A stretch of DNA of 64,000 nt. It comes from CAZHRK01 sp964534555 (GTDB lineage Bacteria; Babelota; Babeliae; Babelales; RVW-14). Position numbers and translations under genes: made by a program. Shown piece after piece: positions 26,857 to 34,096 of this stretch (position 1 is its first letter; each line of letters opens with the position of its first letter). The stretch spans positions 1 to 64,000 of the forward strand of contig CAZHRK010000004.1 of NCBI GenBank assembly GCA_964534555.1. The letters are read 5' to 3'. The notes beneath the pieces were generated by a model. It made no database searches. It worked only from the letters and a program-made list of their open reading frames with translations, and was not told where the DNA came from.

Positions 26857-27948
26857 TTATAGATACCATAAAAGCCCTGGCAAATCGCTGGGGCTTTTTG
26901 CTGCCAACAAAGCTAGGGTAGCGCCCCCACCGGTTGAGATAAAATCAATTCCTGGCGTAGCCTTGCATGCGTCTGCTGCTGCGATGCAGTCCCCGCCACC
27001 AATAACGCTGTATGCATCAGATTGGTTTGCGATTGCGGTTAAAATGGCAAAGCTCCCGCGAGCTGATGCGGGATCCTCCCAGATTCCCATGGTTCCATTA
27101 GCAAAAATTGTTTTAGCTGTTTGTATGATCTGGCTAAAACAGTCTACTGTTTCTGGCCCTATGTCTATGGGGCTGCCAGCTTGGTTCATTACCCAATCTG
27201 ATGGCAGCACGACCGATACATCATTTTCTGCAGCGTGATGCTGTATATTGTTCAGCTGCTTTTCATTGTGCATGAGCTCCCAGGCAATAAGGCCACCGAT
27301 AAGAATATGGGTTGGTCTGCGGCTGGGCGGTGCAGTTATAACAGCTTCTAAAAGCGGAAGTTTATCTTTAACTTTTTTGCCACCAATCGCGATTGTAAAA
27401 GGCTTTTGCGCATCTTCTCTAATGACAGATAGCCCCCGGACTTCATGTTCGACCAAGGGTCCTTGGTTCCGCCTTTCTGGGGAAAATTTGCCGGGCAAGC
27501 AGCTTACCGATGTATCGTTTCGGTGGGCAACCCCAAAAGCATCAAAAATAAAAAATTCACCAAGCTGGGCTAATAATCCAGCAAACCTATCATCTTGGGT
27601 ATGCTCGCCATCCCAAAAGCGTAGGTTTTCCATCATCAGGATTTCATCTGCAGGATTATTTTCGAGTGAGGGGTGGTGCTGGCAGGGTATTCCGTGGCTC
27701 TTAATCCATGCCGCAAGTATGGCTGTACTAAGATCGGTAGTTTTACCTTCTGGTCTTCCCAGGTGGGTTAAGATGGTGATTGATGGCGTTACCTCAGAAA
27801 GTGCCTTGAGGGTTGGCAGAAAAGCTTTAAGTCTGCTGTCGTTGGTTATGGCACCATTGTTCAGCGGAACATTAAGGTCAGCGCGCAGAATGATTCGTTG
27901 GCGGTCGATTTGCTTGATAAAAGCTGAAAATTCTTTTTGGAACATCAT
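26857..27948 (-). CDS. pgk: Phosphoglycerate kinase
   Basis: Transfers phosphate from 1,3-bisphosphoglycerate to ADP in glycolysis. Family motifs in order: ILRADLNVPL, THLGRPEGK, MENLRFWDGE, DAFGVAHRNDTS, then the C-terminal nucleotide-binding glycines SVIGGGDCIAAA and ISTGGGATLALL. About 363 residues, slightly shorter than the usual 390-415. The start is uncertain between GTG 27957, ATG 27948 and ATG 27945; I chose 27948 because GAGAA lies upstream at fair spacing. It is alone, without gapA or other glycolytic genes nearby. Confidence 0.93.
   Translation of the reverse strand: MMFQKEFSAFIKQIDRQRIILRADLNVPLNNGAITNDSRLKAFLPTLKALSEVTPSITILTHLGRPEGKTTDLSTAILAAWIKSHGIPCQHHPSLENNPADEILMMENLRFWDGEHTQDDRFAGLLAQLGEFFIFDAFGVAHRNDTSVSCLPGKFSPERRNQGPLVEHEVRGLSVIREDAQKPFTIAIGGKKVKDKLPLLEAVITAPPSRRPTHILIGGLIAWELMHNEKQLNNIQHHAAENDVSVVLPSDWVMNQAGSPIDIGPETVDCFSQIIQTAKTIFANGTMGIWEDPASARGSFAILTAIANQSDAYSVIGGGDCIAAADACKATPGIDFISTGGGATLALLAAKSPSDLPGLLWYL
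26870..26898 (+). terminator. Terminator of the phosphatase gene, inside the pgk 3' end
   Basis: An 8-bp stem (AAAAGCCC with GGGCTTTT), loop of 13 bases, then TTG on the plus strand. It coincides with the last codons of the converging pgk gene. Confidence 0.7.
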
Positions 27949-28127
27949 ATTTCTCACAAAGTTTTACTAAATAAGCCCCAGTTTAGAGAAAACTGCATAA
28001 AAAATTCAAAATATGATTATCAAGCCGTTGTATTTCAATCAAAAGGGGCATTTTTAGAATGCTTTTAAAAGGGTTATCGTAGTGGACTTAGGTTAATTAA
28101 ACACCAAAACCCTTAAATTATTTCAAT

Positions 28128-28155
28128 TTGACAATAGTTTAATTGCTGGTAGCAT
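28128..28155 (+). promoter_or_regulatory. Sigma70-like promoter for the 147-residue exported protein
   Basis: Perfect TTGACA, 16-base spacer, TAGCAT, about 65 bp before the start codon. Confidence 0.55.
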
Positions 28156-28221
28156 AAGGGTATGCCTTAAAAATTATTAAAGGCTTGGGGTTTCATTAGG
28201 AAATTAAATGGAGGTTATCTC

Positions 28222-28665
28222 ATGAAAACTTTGAATAAATTCGTAATCGCATTTGCACTTGGTGCTGGCCTTGTATCATCAGATGTTAAGCCTATGACAA
28301 GACACCAAATTGGTGCTGCAGTTATTGCACTTGGTGCGACTGTTGCTGCAACAGGACATGTTGCTGGTAATGTTGATCCTATTGCGTTTGATGATGCAGA
28401 ACAAGCTGGCCGCGTTATTTCAGCAGCTGCTTTGACAAGACTTGCAGGTCTAGCTATTTCAGCTATCGGCTCTGCAATTACATTTGGTCCAGAAGCTGTT
28501 GCAGCTGTTTATGCAAGATTTATGCCTGCAGCTCCTGTAGCTGAGCATGTTGTTGAACCAGTAGTTGCACCTGTAGCAGCTGAGCCAGTTGTTGTTGCAC
28601 AACAAGACAATAACAATGAGGCACCTGCTGTTCGACGTAATCCACGCCGTGCGGTTCGTCACTAA
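28222..28665 (+). CDS. Small exported Ala-rich protein, unknown (147 aa)
   Basis: Not recognised. ATG after GGAGG. Signal peptide (MKTLNKFVIAFALGAGLVSS), then two hydrophobic Ala/Gly-rich segments (HQIGAAVIALGATVAATG; RLAGLAISAIGSAITFG) that may be membrane helices, a Val/Ala/Pro-rich stretch and a basic end (VRRNPRRAVRH). First of six small exported proteins on this strand; it has its own promoter and terminator. Confidence 0.75.
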   Translation: MKTLNKFVIAFALGAGLVSSDVKPMTRHQIGAAVIALGATVAATGHVAGNVDPIAFDDAEQAGRVISAAALTRLAGLAISAIGSAITFGPEAVAAVYARFMPAAPVAEHVVEPVVAPVAAEPVVVAQQDNNNEAPAVRRNPRRAVRH

Positions 28666-28694
28666 TAATTCATAAAATTATTAGACAATTTTGT

Positions 28695-28718
28695 GCCCTT
28701 TCGCGAAAGCGGAAGGGC
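28695..28718 (+). terminator. Terminator after the 147-residue protein
   Basis: GCCCTTTCGC and GCGGAAGGGC pair with one mismatch around a GAAA tetraloop, followed by GCTTTTA. Confidence 0.8.
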
Positions 28719-28760
28719 GCTTTTACGATGACTTTTTTATACGATACATAAGGATTAAAA

Positions 28761-29225
28761 ATGGTACTAAAAATTATGTCAGCAGTTTTAATCGGCTTTA
28801 CTGCACTTACGATTAATCTTGATGCGGCTGCTAGAAAATCACGAGCGAAAAGGGCTGCTCAGGTTGAAGCACCTGCACAGCCACTAGCTGAAGCTTCTGC
28901 TTCAACAAGACCTGCTCAAGATGCATCAACTGAAGTTGAGATAACAGAAGTTTCAACTGCAGCTGCATCTACAGGTGTAGGTACGCAAGACGCTGCGATA
29001 CAAACAAGAGGTGAGCATGTTGCTCGACCTGCTGGTATGTGTAGATCTATTGCACGATACCTCTGTGCTTCTACAGCAGTTGCTGCTGGTGGTGCTGCTG
29101 TTGCTATTCCTGGCTTGGTTTATGGTACACCAGATGTGTATCAAACACCTGCATTTTGGGTTATTACAACAGGGACACTTGCTTTGCTTGCCTATGTATC
29201 AAGACTTGCATACAGAAATTCATAA
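28761..29225 (+). CDS. Small exported protein with C-terminal membrane helices, unknown (154 aa)
   Basis: Not recognised. ATG after AAGGATT. Signal peptide (VLKIMSAVLIGFTALTINLDAAA) followed by a basic, then Ala/Glu/Thr-rich low-complexity region (about 25-90), and two hydrophobic segments near the C-terminus (AVAAGGAAVAIPGLVYG; WVITTGTLALLAYVSRL). The layout (signal, AARK start, flexible linker, C-terminal helices) is shared with the protein at 30312, suggesting distant paralogues. Confidence 0.72.
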   Translation: MVLKIMSAVLIGFTALTINLDAAARKSRAKRAAQVEAPAQPLAEASASTRPAQDASTEVEITEVSTAAASTGVGTQDAAIQTRGEHVARPAGMCRSIARYLCASTAVAAGGAAVAIPGLVYGTPDVYQTPAFWVITTGTLALLAYVSRLAYRNS

Positions 29226-29255
29226 AAAAATTAATGTCTAAGACAAGGTAAAAGC

Positions 29256-29816
29256 ATGAAGAGCATTAGAAAATCCATACTTATGGTGCTACTTGCATCA
29301 GTATGTTTTGTGCCTGCTCCCCTTAAATCATCTTCAGCTGCGCACTATTCCGCCGGAGTATCATCATTGATTGGTGTGGGGCTTTCGGCGCTTGGGCTTA
29401 TTGCATCTATGGCTTCTAAAGAGGCTTTCAGTTGTGAAGATGAGTTCTTAGCAAGTCAGGCCAGAGCGCATTATTCTGTTTACGCTGGGCTGCTTATACT
29501 TGCTGCTGGAGCTGCTTTTTTGTATGCCCCTAAAATTATTAAAGGGATTTATCGAAAAGAGTTGCCAGTAAGCGCAGAATCAAGCGCTCCTATGCCAGAT
29601 TACCTATCAACCTTAAAGGATATTTCAGGCGGTACTCAAGCTGAAGGCAAGGTGTTGAGATTTAATAATGCTGTATCTGTTAGGCCGTATGAGTGCCCTG
29701 GTGTTGAAACGATGGATAAGCCTGTTGTTGCAGCACAAAACAATACAAAACGTGTTTTACCACTAATTCCCCTCGAGGGTGTTAGAAGAAGTAGAAGGCT
29801 TAGCATCGCTAAGTAA
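29256..29816 (+). CDS. Small exported membrane protein, unknown (186 aa)
   Basis: Not recognised. Starts 31 bp after the previous stop, after AAGGT, so probably cotranscribed with it. Signal peptide (SILMVLLASVCFVPAPLKSSSAA), two hydrophobic segments (SSLIGVGLSALGLIASMAS; YAGLLILAAGAAFLYAPKII), then a polar tail of about 85 residues ending in the basic motif VRRSRRLSIAK. The end resembles the RKSRRLHG motif near the C-terminus of the GH1 protein. Confidence 0.75.
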   Translation: MKSIRKSILMVLLASVCFVPAPLKSSSAAHYSAGVSSLIGVGLSALGLIASMASKEAFSCEDEFLASQARAHYSVYAGLLILAAGAAFLYAPKIIKGIYRKELPVSAESSAPMPDYLSTLKDISGGTQAEGKVLRFNNAVSVRPYECPGVETMDKPVVAAQNNTKRVLPLIPLEGVRRSRRLSIAK

Positions 29817-29844
29817 TCTTAATTTTACTTCTGTGAAGTCATAT

Positions 29845-29875
29845 AAAGGCGGTTTTTACTACTAAAACCGCCTTT
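29845..29875 (+). terminator. Terminator after the 186-residue protein
   Basis: A 12-bp perfect stem (AAAGGCGGTTTT with AAAACCGCCTTT), seven-base loop, then TATTC. Confidence 0.85.
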
Positions 29876-29958
29876 TATTCTGTCTAAAAATTAAAAATAG
29901 CGTCATTTTTACACAGCCAGTGTAGTTTTCTTGCGAAAATCTATCAATAATTGCCAGT

Positions 29959-29986
29959 TTGACAAATATAAATATCTGTTTAGAAT
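29959..29986 (+). promoter_or_regulatory. Sigma70-like promoter for the 66-residue protein
   Basis: TTGACA, 16-base spacer, TAGAAT, about 47 bp before the start codon. Spacing matches the other candidate promoters. Confidence 0.65.
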
Positions 29987-30032
29987 TAAACTATGCGTTA
30001 AACAGTGACAAATCTAAACGAAGGATGTCTCA

Positions 30033-30233
30033 ATGAACGCTTTTATGAAAATTATGCTTTTGGTTTTAGCTGGTGTTATTCATGTTGGTTTTGCACATGA
30101 TGGTTGCCAGGATTCTGCTGACGCAGAAATGAGCCAAGTGATTGATCAACAAGCTGAGCCTATGGATGATGCGGCTGAAGAAGCACGCCTTGATGAGCTG
30201 CTTGCTGATCTAGATCAAGAAGAAAAACAATAA
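30033..30233 (+). CDS. Very small exported acidic protein, unknown (66 aa)
   Basis: Not recognised. ATG after AAGGATG with a good promoter upstream and a terminator downstream, which supports a real gene. Signal peptide (NAFMKIMLLVLAGVIHVGFA) and a mature part of about 45 residues, strongly acidic (Asp/Glu in about a third of positions), with one Cys (HDGCQD). Confidence 0.75.
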   Translation: MNAFMKIMLLVLAGVIHVGFAHDGCQDSADAEMSQVIDQQAEPMDDAAEEARLDELLADLDQEEKQ

Positions 30234-30260
30234 AACTCCTTTGGGGGAGTTAGGTAGGGA

Positions 30261-30285
30261 ATAGGTGCTCAATAAGGGCACCTAT
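30261..30285 (+). terminator. Terminator after the 66-residue protein
   Basis: ATAGGTGC pairs with GCACCTAT around a nine-base loop, followed by TTTTAA. Confidence 0.8.
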
Positions 30286-30311
30286 TTTTAAGCTATAGAG
30301 ATGGGGTTATT

Positions 30312-30911
30312 ATGAAAATTACGACGTTTTTTACACTTTTTGCTTTTGTATTTATTGGCTCGACAGTAGATCTTTCTGCTGCTGCTCGTAAGCGTTCAGT
30401 TACGCCTAGTGCGCGTGATAAGAGAGCTGCTACTCGTGCTGCGCTTACTAGTGGGGAAAAGCCTGCTACGACGACGACGACTACTACTGCACCAGCAGCT
30501 CAAGCTCCTGCACCTGCAGCTGCACCTGCTAGCGTTGCTACAGGTGGTGCTTCTACGGCCTCAAACGCTACTAATCCTGCTGCAACAATAGCTTCAGCTC
30601 CTGCAGCTGCCGCTACAGGTGGTGCTGGTATCAGCCTGACAAGTGCATTAGAAGCTTGTGGTAGCGCTGCTTGGGGGCTTACAAAGGCGGTTGCTGGTAG
30701 CGCCTATGACAAGGCGACATCTCCTGCAGCTTGTAAAATGTATCTTTCTGCGGCTGCTGTAGCTGCTCTTAGCTATATTATTAAGGAACCGGCAGAAGCT
30801 CTTGACGATGCAGGTTACCATAAAACAGCACTACTTTGCGCTACTGCTGCCATAGCAGGTTCTGCTAAGATTCTTTGGGAATTGTATAAATATCAGACCC
30901 GAGATGCTTAA
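30312..30911 (+). CDS. Small exported Ala/Thr-rich protein, unknown (199 aa)
   Basis: Not recognised. Signal peptide (ITTFFTLFAFVFIGSTVDLSAAARK), a basic stretch, then about 65 residues of Thr, Ala and Pro (TTTTTTTAPAAQAPAPAA) and a C-terminal part with hydrophobic segments (KMYLSAAAVAALSYI; ALLCATAAIAGSAKILW). Its layout resembles the 154-residue protein at 28761. The Pro/Ala/Thr linker would be extended and flexible. Confidence 0.75.
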   Translation: MKITTFFTLFAFVFIGSTVDLSAAARKRSVTPSARDKRAATRAALTSGEKPATTTTTTTAPAAQAPAPAAAPASVATGGASTASNATNPAATIASAPAAAATGGAGISLTSALEACGSAAWGLTKAVAGSAYDKATSPAACKMYLSAAAVAALSYIIKEPAEALDDAGYHKTALLCATAAIAGSAKILWELYKYQTRDA

Positions 30912-30950
30912 TACGTACTTAACTGCTTAAATTTACAGCTTATTTGTATA

Positions 30951-30976
30951 AAAAGAGGCCTAACTAGGCCTCTTTT
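30951..30976 (+). terminator. Terminator after the 199-residue protein
   Basis: A 10-bp perfect stem (AAAAGAGGCC with GGCCTCTTTT), six-base loop, then TTATTG. Confidence 0.88.
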
Positions 30977-31109
30977 TTATTGCTTTTATCAAGCTTTTCC
31001 CCTTTTGAACAATCATGTTAATTATGATAAATTCAGCAAAGTTACGTATTTTAGGGCATAAAACTATATATTTATGATTGTAGTTATTAAATCCGGGGGG
31101 ATTTATCTA

Positions 31110-31844
31110 ATGAAACGCTTCATTATTATTCTTGCAGCACTTTTTTCATGTAATCTATCTGCTGCTTCAAATGGCCCTGGTGTTGCGCCAGCTCTTATAA
31201 AGAGCCTGCGTTTAGCTGATGGTGCAGAGATTTCGATTGCAAAAAAACAAGAAGACCAGACTGCGCAAGAAGATCCAGAGGTAAAAAAGGCTCAAGTACT
31301 CGCAACAAAAATGCGTTTAGCGCTTGAAGTTGCAAAAGCACAAAAACAGCTGGATGCTATCGAAGCAAATAAAGATAAAGACATTGATGTTGAATCACCC
31401 GAGATTAAAACAGCTCGATATAATAATGCATTAGCAAAGCTTCTTTTTGAAAAAGCTGAACTTGATAAAAAGATGAAAGACCTTAAGGGTCCCGAGAAAA
31501 AAATCTCATTTCAAGGGGTGATTGAAGGCTTTGGGAACGAAGTACTTGAGGCTTCTAAAGGTGCCATAAAATATGGTGTTGGTCTTATTATAATCGGCGG
31601 AGTTGTGCACGTCATAAATCCGTCATTAATCCCTTCATTTTGCCGTTTAATTACTAGGGTGGTTGCTACAGCAGAAACAGTATCTGAAGCTGCTGGAACT
31701 GTTGCAGGTACGGTAAATACTGCTGGCACTATTGTCAATAACTCTATTGGTGTTGTTGATACAGTATTGTATCGTGTAAACTGGATGGTTTTTGAGCTGC
31801 CAGGTTGGTATGTTAACCTCCTGAAAAAAGCAGTTACTGCATAA
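31110..31844 (+). CDS. Exported coiled-coil membrane protein, unknown (244 aa)
   Basis: Not recognised. I start at ATG 31110 (KRFIIILAALFSCNLSAAS, a clear signal peptide) after GGGGGGA; an ATG 36 bp upstream would precede that ribosome site. Residues about 50-135 are charged and helical (AKAQKQLDAIEANKDKDID; AKLLFEKAELDKKMKDLKG), probably a coiled coil. A hydrophobic helix follows (YGVGLIIIGGVVHVINPSLI), then an amphipathic stretch of Val/Thr/Ala repeats (SEAAGTVAGTVNTAGTIV). Last of the six small exported proteins. Confidence 0.75.
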   Translation: MKRFIIILAALFSCNLSAASNGPGVAPALIKSLRLADGAEISIAKKQEDQTAQEDPEVKKAQVLATKMRLALEVAKAQKQLDAIEANKDKDIDVESPEIKTARYNNALAKLLFEKAELDKKMKDLKGPEKKISFQGVIEGFGNEVLEASKGAIKYGVGLIIIGGVVHVINPSLIPSFCRLITRVVATAETVSEAAGTVAGTVNTAGTIVNNSIGVVDTVLYRVNWMVFELPGWYVNLLKKAVTA

Positions 31845-31881
31845 GCTTTTTATACGTGATTTACTCTAAATTATTGTGATT

Positions 31882-31912
31882 AAAAAAGGCCCCGAATTTC
31901 GGGGCCTTTTTT
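31882..31912. terminator. Bidirectional terminator
   Basis: A 13-bp perfect stem (AAAAAAGGCCCCG with CGGGGCCTTTTTT), five-base loop. It lies between the coiled-coil protein gene and the converging permease gene, whose stop it touches. Confidence 0.9.
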
Positions 31913-33146
31913 AATGTTTCAATATTTCTAAGAGATTAAATGAGCGTAGCTTTTGTGTCGAAACAAGCGAAGCTAAAAAACCAAGCAAAAGCGTTATGAG
32001 AAACACAAGTAAAAATGATCCTGTTTCTCGATAAATTGGCAGATAATTTAAATAGTACACATCTGGCAGCTGTATATGCATCCGCTCGAGCATGATTCCT
32101 CCGCACCAAGCAGTAATAACACCCAGCAAACAACCAAGAGCTGTTACAAGCATGCCAAGAATGATAAAAAGTAATCGTATCATGCTATGCGGCGCACCAA
32201 GGGTTAGCAGCAGGGCGATATCACGCCTCTTCTCTTGTATCTGCATAAAAAGCAGTGAGATCATGTTCATGCAAGCAACGAGTGTAATAAGCGCAAGGAT
32301 TATAAAAAGAGCATATTTTTCTAAAGCGAGAGATTCAACAAGCGCAGGGTAGAGCTCTTGCCATGGTGTAATAACAAGATCAGGCGCATTTGCACGTATG
32401 GTTTGAAGAATGGTTTTTGTGTTTTTTCCATTATTAATTGTTATTGCAAGTTGCTGCACGCCACGTTCATCAAATATTTTTTGCAGATGTACAAGGTCGA
32501 TAAATGCCGCATGAGCATCGTATTCTTCAAGCCCGATGGTGATAATTGCTGAAAGTGTAACCGTGTGACTTTTTAGCTTGAGCTTTTTCTTGCCATCGGG
32601 CGATGGAATAAGCAGCTCAAGTTCATCTCCAAGTGATAATCCAAGCGAGCGAGCGAGCTTTGAACCAACAATAATCTGCTCTTTGCCTAGCACGGCCTCA
32701 AGGTGTTGTGATGCCTTGTCTGGTGATTGGATCGGGGGCATTATAATTTTTGATGCAAGCGATGTTGTTGCGGCTTCATGCGCAGCAATAATTCCTCGAA
32801 GGTAAATCACGCTAGAACTGCCGTTATGATTAATAATTACCTGCTTAGTGCTGCTTGGGCTGACTGATACATCATTTCCAAACCAGTTTGTAAATGCGGT
32901 TATGATACCTTTTTCGTCTATGTTATTGCCGGGAGCGGTGATGATGTAGGACGCATTAATACCACGTATTTTTTTGCTGATTGCGTCTTCAAATCCGCGT
33001 GTGATCATTAGGCTTAGAAGCAGGCTTGCTGTTCCCAGCATAATTCCTGTAATACAGAGTCGCAGCACAAACCGAATAGAAACATTCTTTTTTTTATAGA
33101 GTAAATATGCTTTTGCTAGCCATATCGCGTTTGCAAGGCTTCTCAT
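31911..33146 (-). CDS. LolC/LolE-type ABC transporter permease
   Basis: Inner-membrane permease of the FtsX/MacB family, most like the LolC/E subunit that releases lipoproteins from the inner membrane for transport to the outer membrane. Length 411 residues: one N-terminal membrane helix (FVLRLCITGIMLGTASLLLSL), a periplasmic domain of about 220 residues, then three helices with the family motif IQEKRRDIALLLTLGAPHSMI, ending STQKLRSFNLLEILKH. The start overlaps the stop of the upstream REC-GGDEF gene by 4 bp (ATGA). The ATPase LolD is not in the window. Another MacB-like substrate is possible. Confidence 0.85.
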   Translation of the reverse strand: MRSLANAIWLAKAYLLYKKKNVSIRFVLRLCITGIMLGTASLLLSLMITRGFEDAISKKIRGINASYIITAPGNNIDEKGIITAFTNWFGNDVSVSPSSTKQVIINHNGSSSVIYLRGIIAAHEAATTSLASKIIMPPIQSPDKASQHLEAVLGKEQIIVGSKLARSLGLSLGDELELLIPSPDGKKKLKLKSHTVTLSAIITIGLEEYDAHAAFIDLVHLQKIFDERGVQQLAITINNGKNTKTILQTIRANAPDLVITPWQELYPALVESLALEKYALFIILALITLVACMNMISLLFMQIQEKRRDIALLLTLGAPHSMIRLLFIILGMLVTALGCLLGVITAWCGGIMLERMHIQLPDVYYLNYLPIYRETGSFLLVFLITLLLGFLASLVSTQKLRSFNLLEILKH

Positions 33147-34096
33147 TGATCTCCTCGGCGGTCTTTAACATAGTTGCTTCCGCGTACACCACCAGGTTTA
33201 GATTTGGCATATTTTTTTAGTTCTGCAGCTATTTGTGCTATTTGTGGTGATGACGCAAGAGGTCTTTTTTCATTTGTGATGATAGCGATAGAGATAGATA
33301 CAAGCGGAAACTCTTTTATGTTTCCCTGGCGATCAGTTGAAATAATTTTACCAGCAGCTTTGTCCTGATCATTATAAAACTTGTTTATGTCGCTATCAAA
33401 AGAGCTACAAACAGCAGCTGCAATTGCTTCTGCCCGCTCGGGAACAGAGACCATAATAAAATCATCACCGCCTATGTGGCCTAAAAAGTCACCTTCGCCG
33501 CCGGTAGACTTGATTGCTTGAGCAAGGGTTTGTGCCGTATAAATGATAATTTCATCACCTTTTTGGTAGCCGTATTTATCATTGTATGCTTTAAAATTAT
33601 CAAGGTCTGCGTACATAACGGCAATTGGTGAAGGTATTTGATTAGTGATCCGCTGTTCGATCATTGCGTTCCCAGGGAGTTTTGTTAGTGGGTTTGCATT
33701 TTGATCGCGTAATGATCTGCGTATATTCATGCCAACGCGGGCTTTGAGCTCAAGCGGATCAAAGGGTTTTTTCATGTAATCATCAGCGCCGAGTGCTACT
33801 GCTTGAAGCATATCATTAATTGAAACTTGGCTTGTTAAAATCATAATCGGTATATGATACGTTGTGAAATTTGATTTCAGCAGATGGGTTGTCTTAAAAC
33901 CATCAAGATGCGGCATCATGAGGTCCATGACAATACACTCTATTTCAGGGTGTTGTTTGATTGCATTCAGGGCTTCAATCCCATCGTGCGCAACGACAAG
34001 GTTGTACGTATCATTAAGGGCTTGGGTGATAGCATCACGCATAAGCGGCGTGTCATCAACAACAAGAACCTTAGGACGTTGTAGCTGTTTCTCCAT
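33143..34096 (-). CDS. Response regulator with GGDEF-like domain
   Basis: Length 317 residues. Receiver domain (about 8-125) with the acidic pair D14/D15, phosphoacceptor D58 in VMDLMMP, T88 and K110. A GGDEF-type domain follows (about 135-310): NPLTKLPGN, YADLDNFKAYND, and the active-site loop HIGGDDF where GGDEF is usual. GGDEF enzymes make cyclic di-GMP; with Asp in the fourth position activity is uncertain. The upstream overlapping CheA-like kinase is the obvious phosphate donor (inferred). The start lies 26 bp inside the kinase gene. Confidence 0.9.
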   Translation of the reverse strand: MEKQLQRPKVLVVDDTPLMRDAITQALNDTYNLVVAHDGIEALNAIKQHPEIECIVMDLMMPHLDGFKTTHLLKSNFTTYHIPIMILTSQVSINDMLQAVALGADDYMKKPFDPLELKARVGMNIRRSLRDQNANPLTKLPGNAMIEQRITNQIPSPIAVMYADLDNFKAYNDKYGYQKGDEIIIYTAQTLAQAIKSTGGEGDFLGHIGGDDFIMVSVPERAEAIAAAVCSSFDSDINKFYNDQDKAAGKIISTDRQGNIKEFPLVSISIAIITNEKRPLASSPQIAQIAAELKKYAKSKPGGVRGSNYVKDRRGDQ

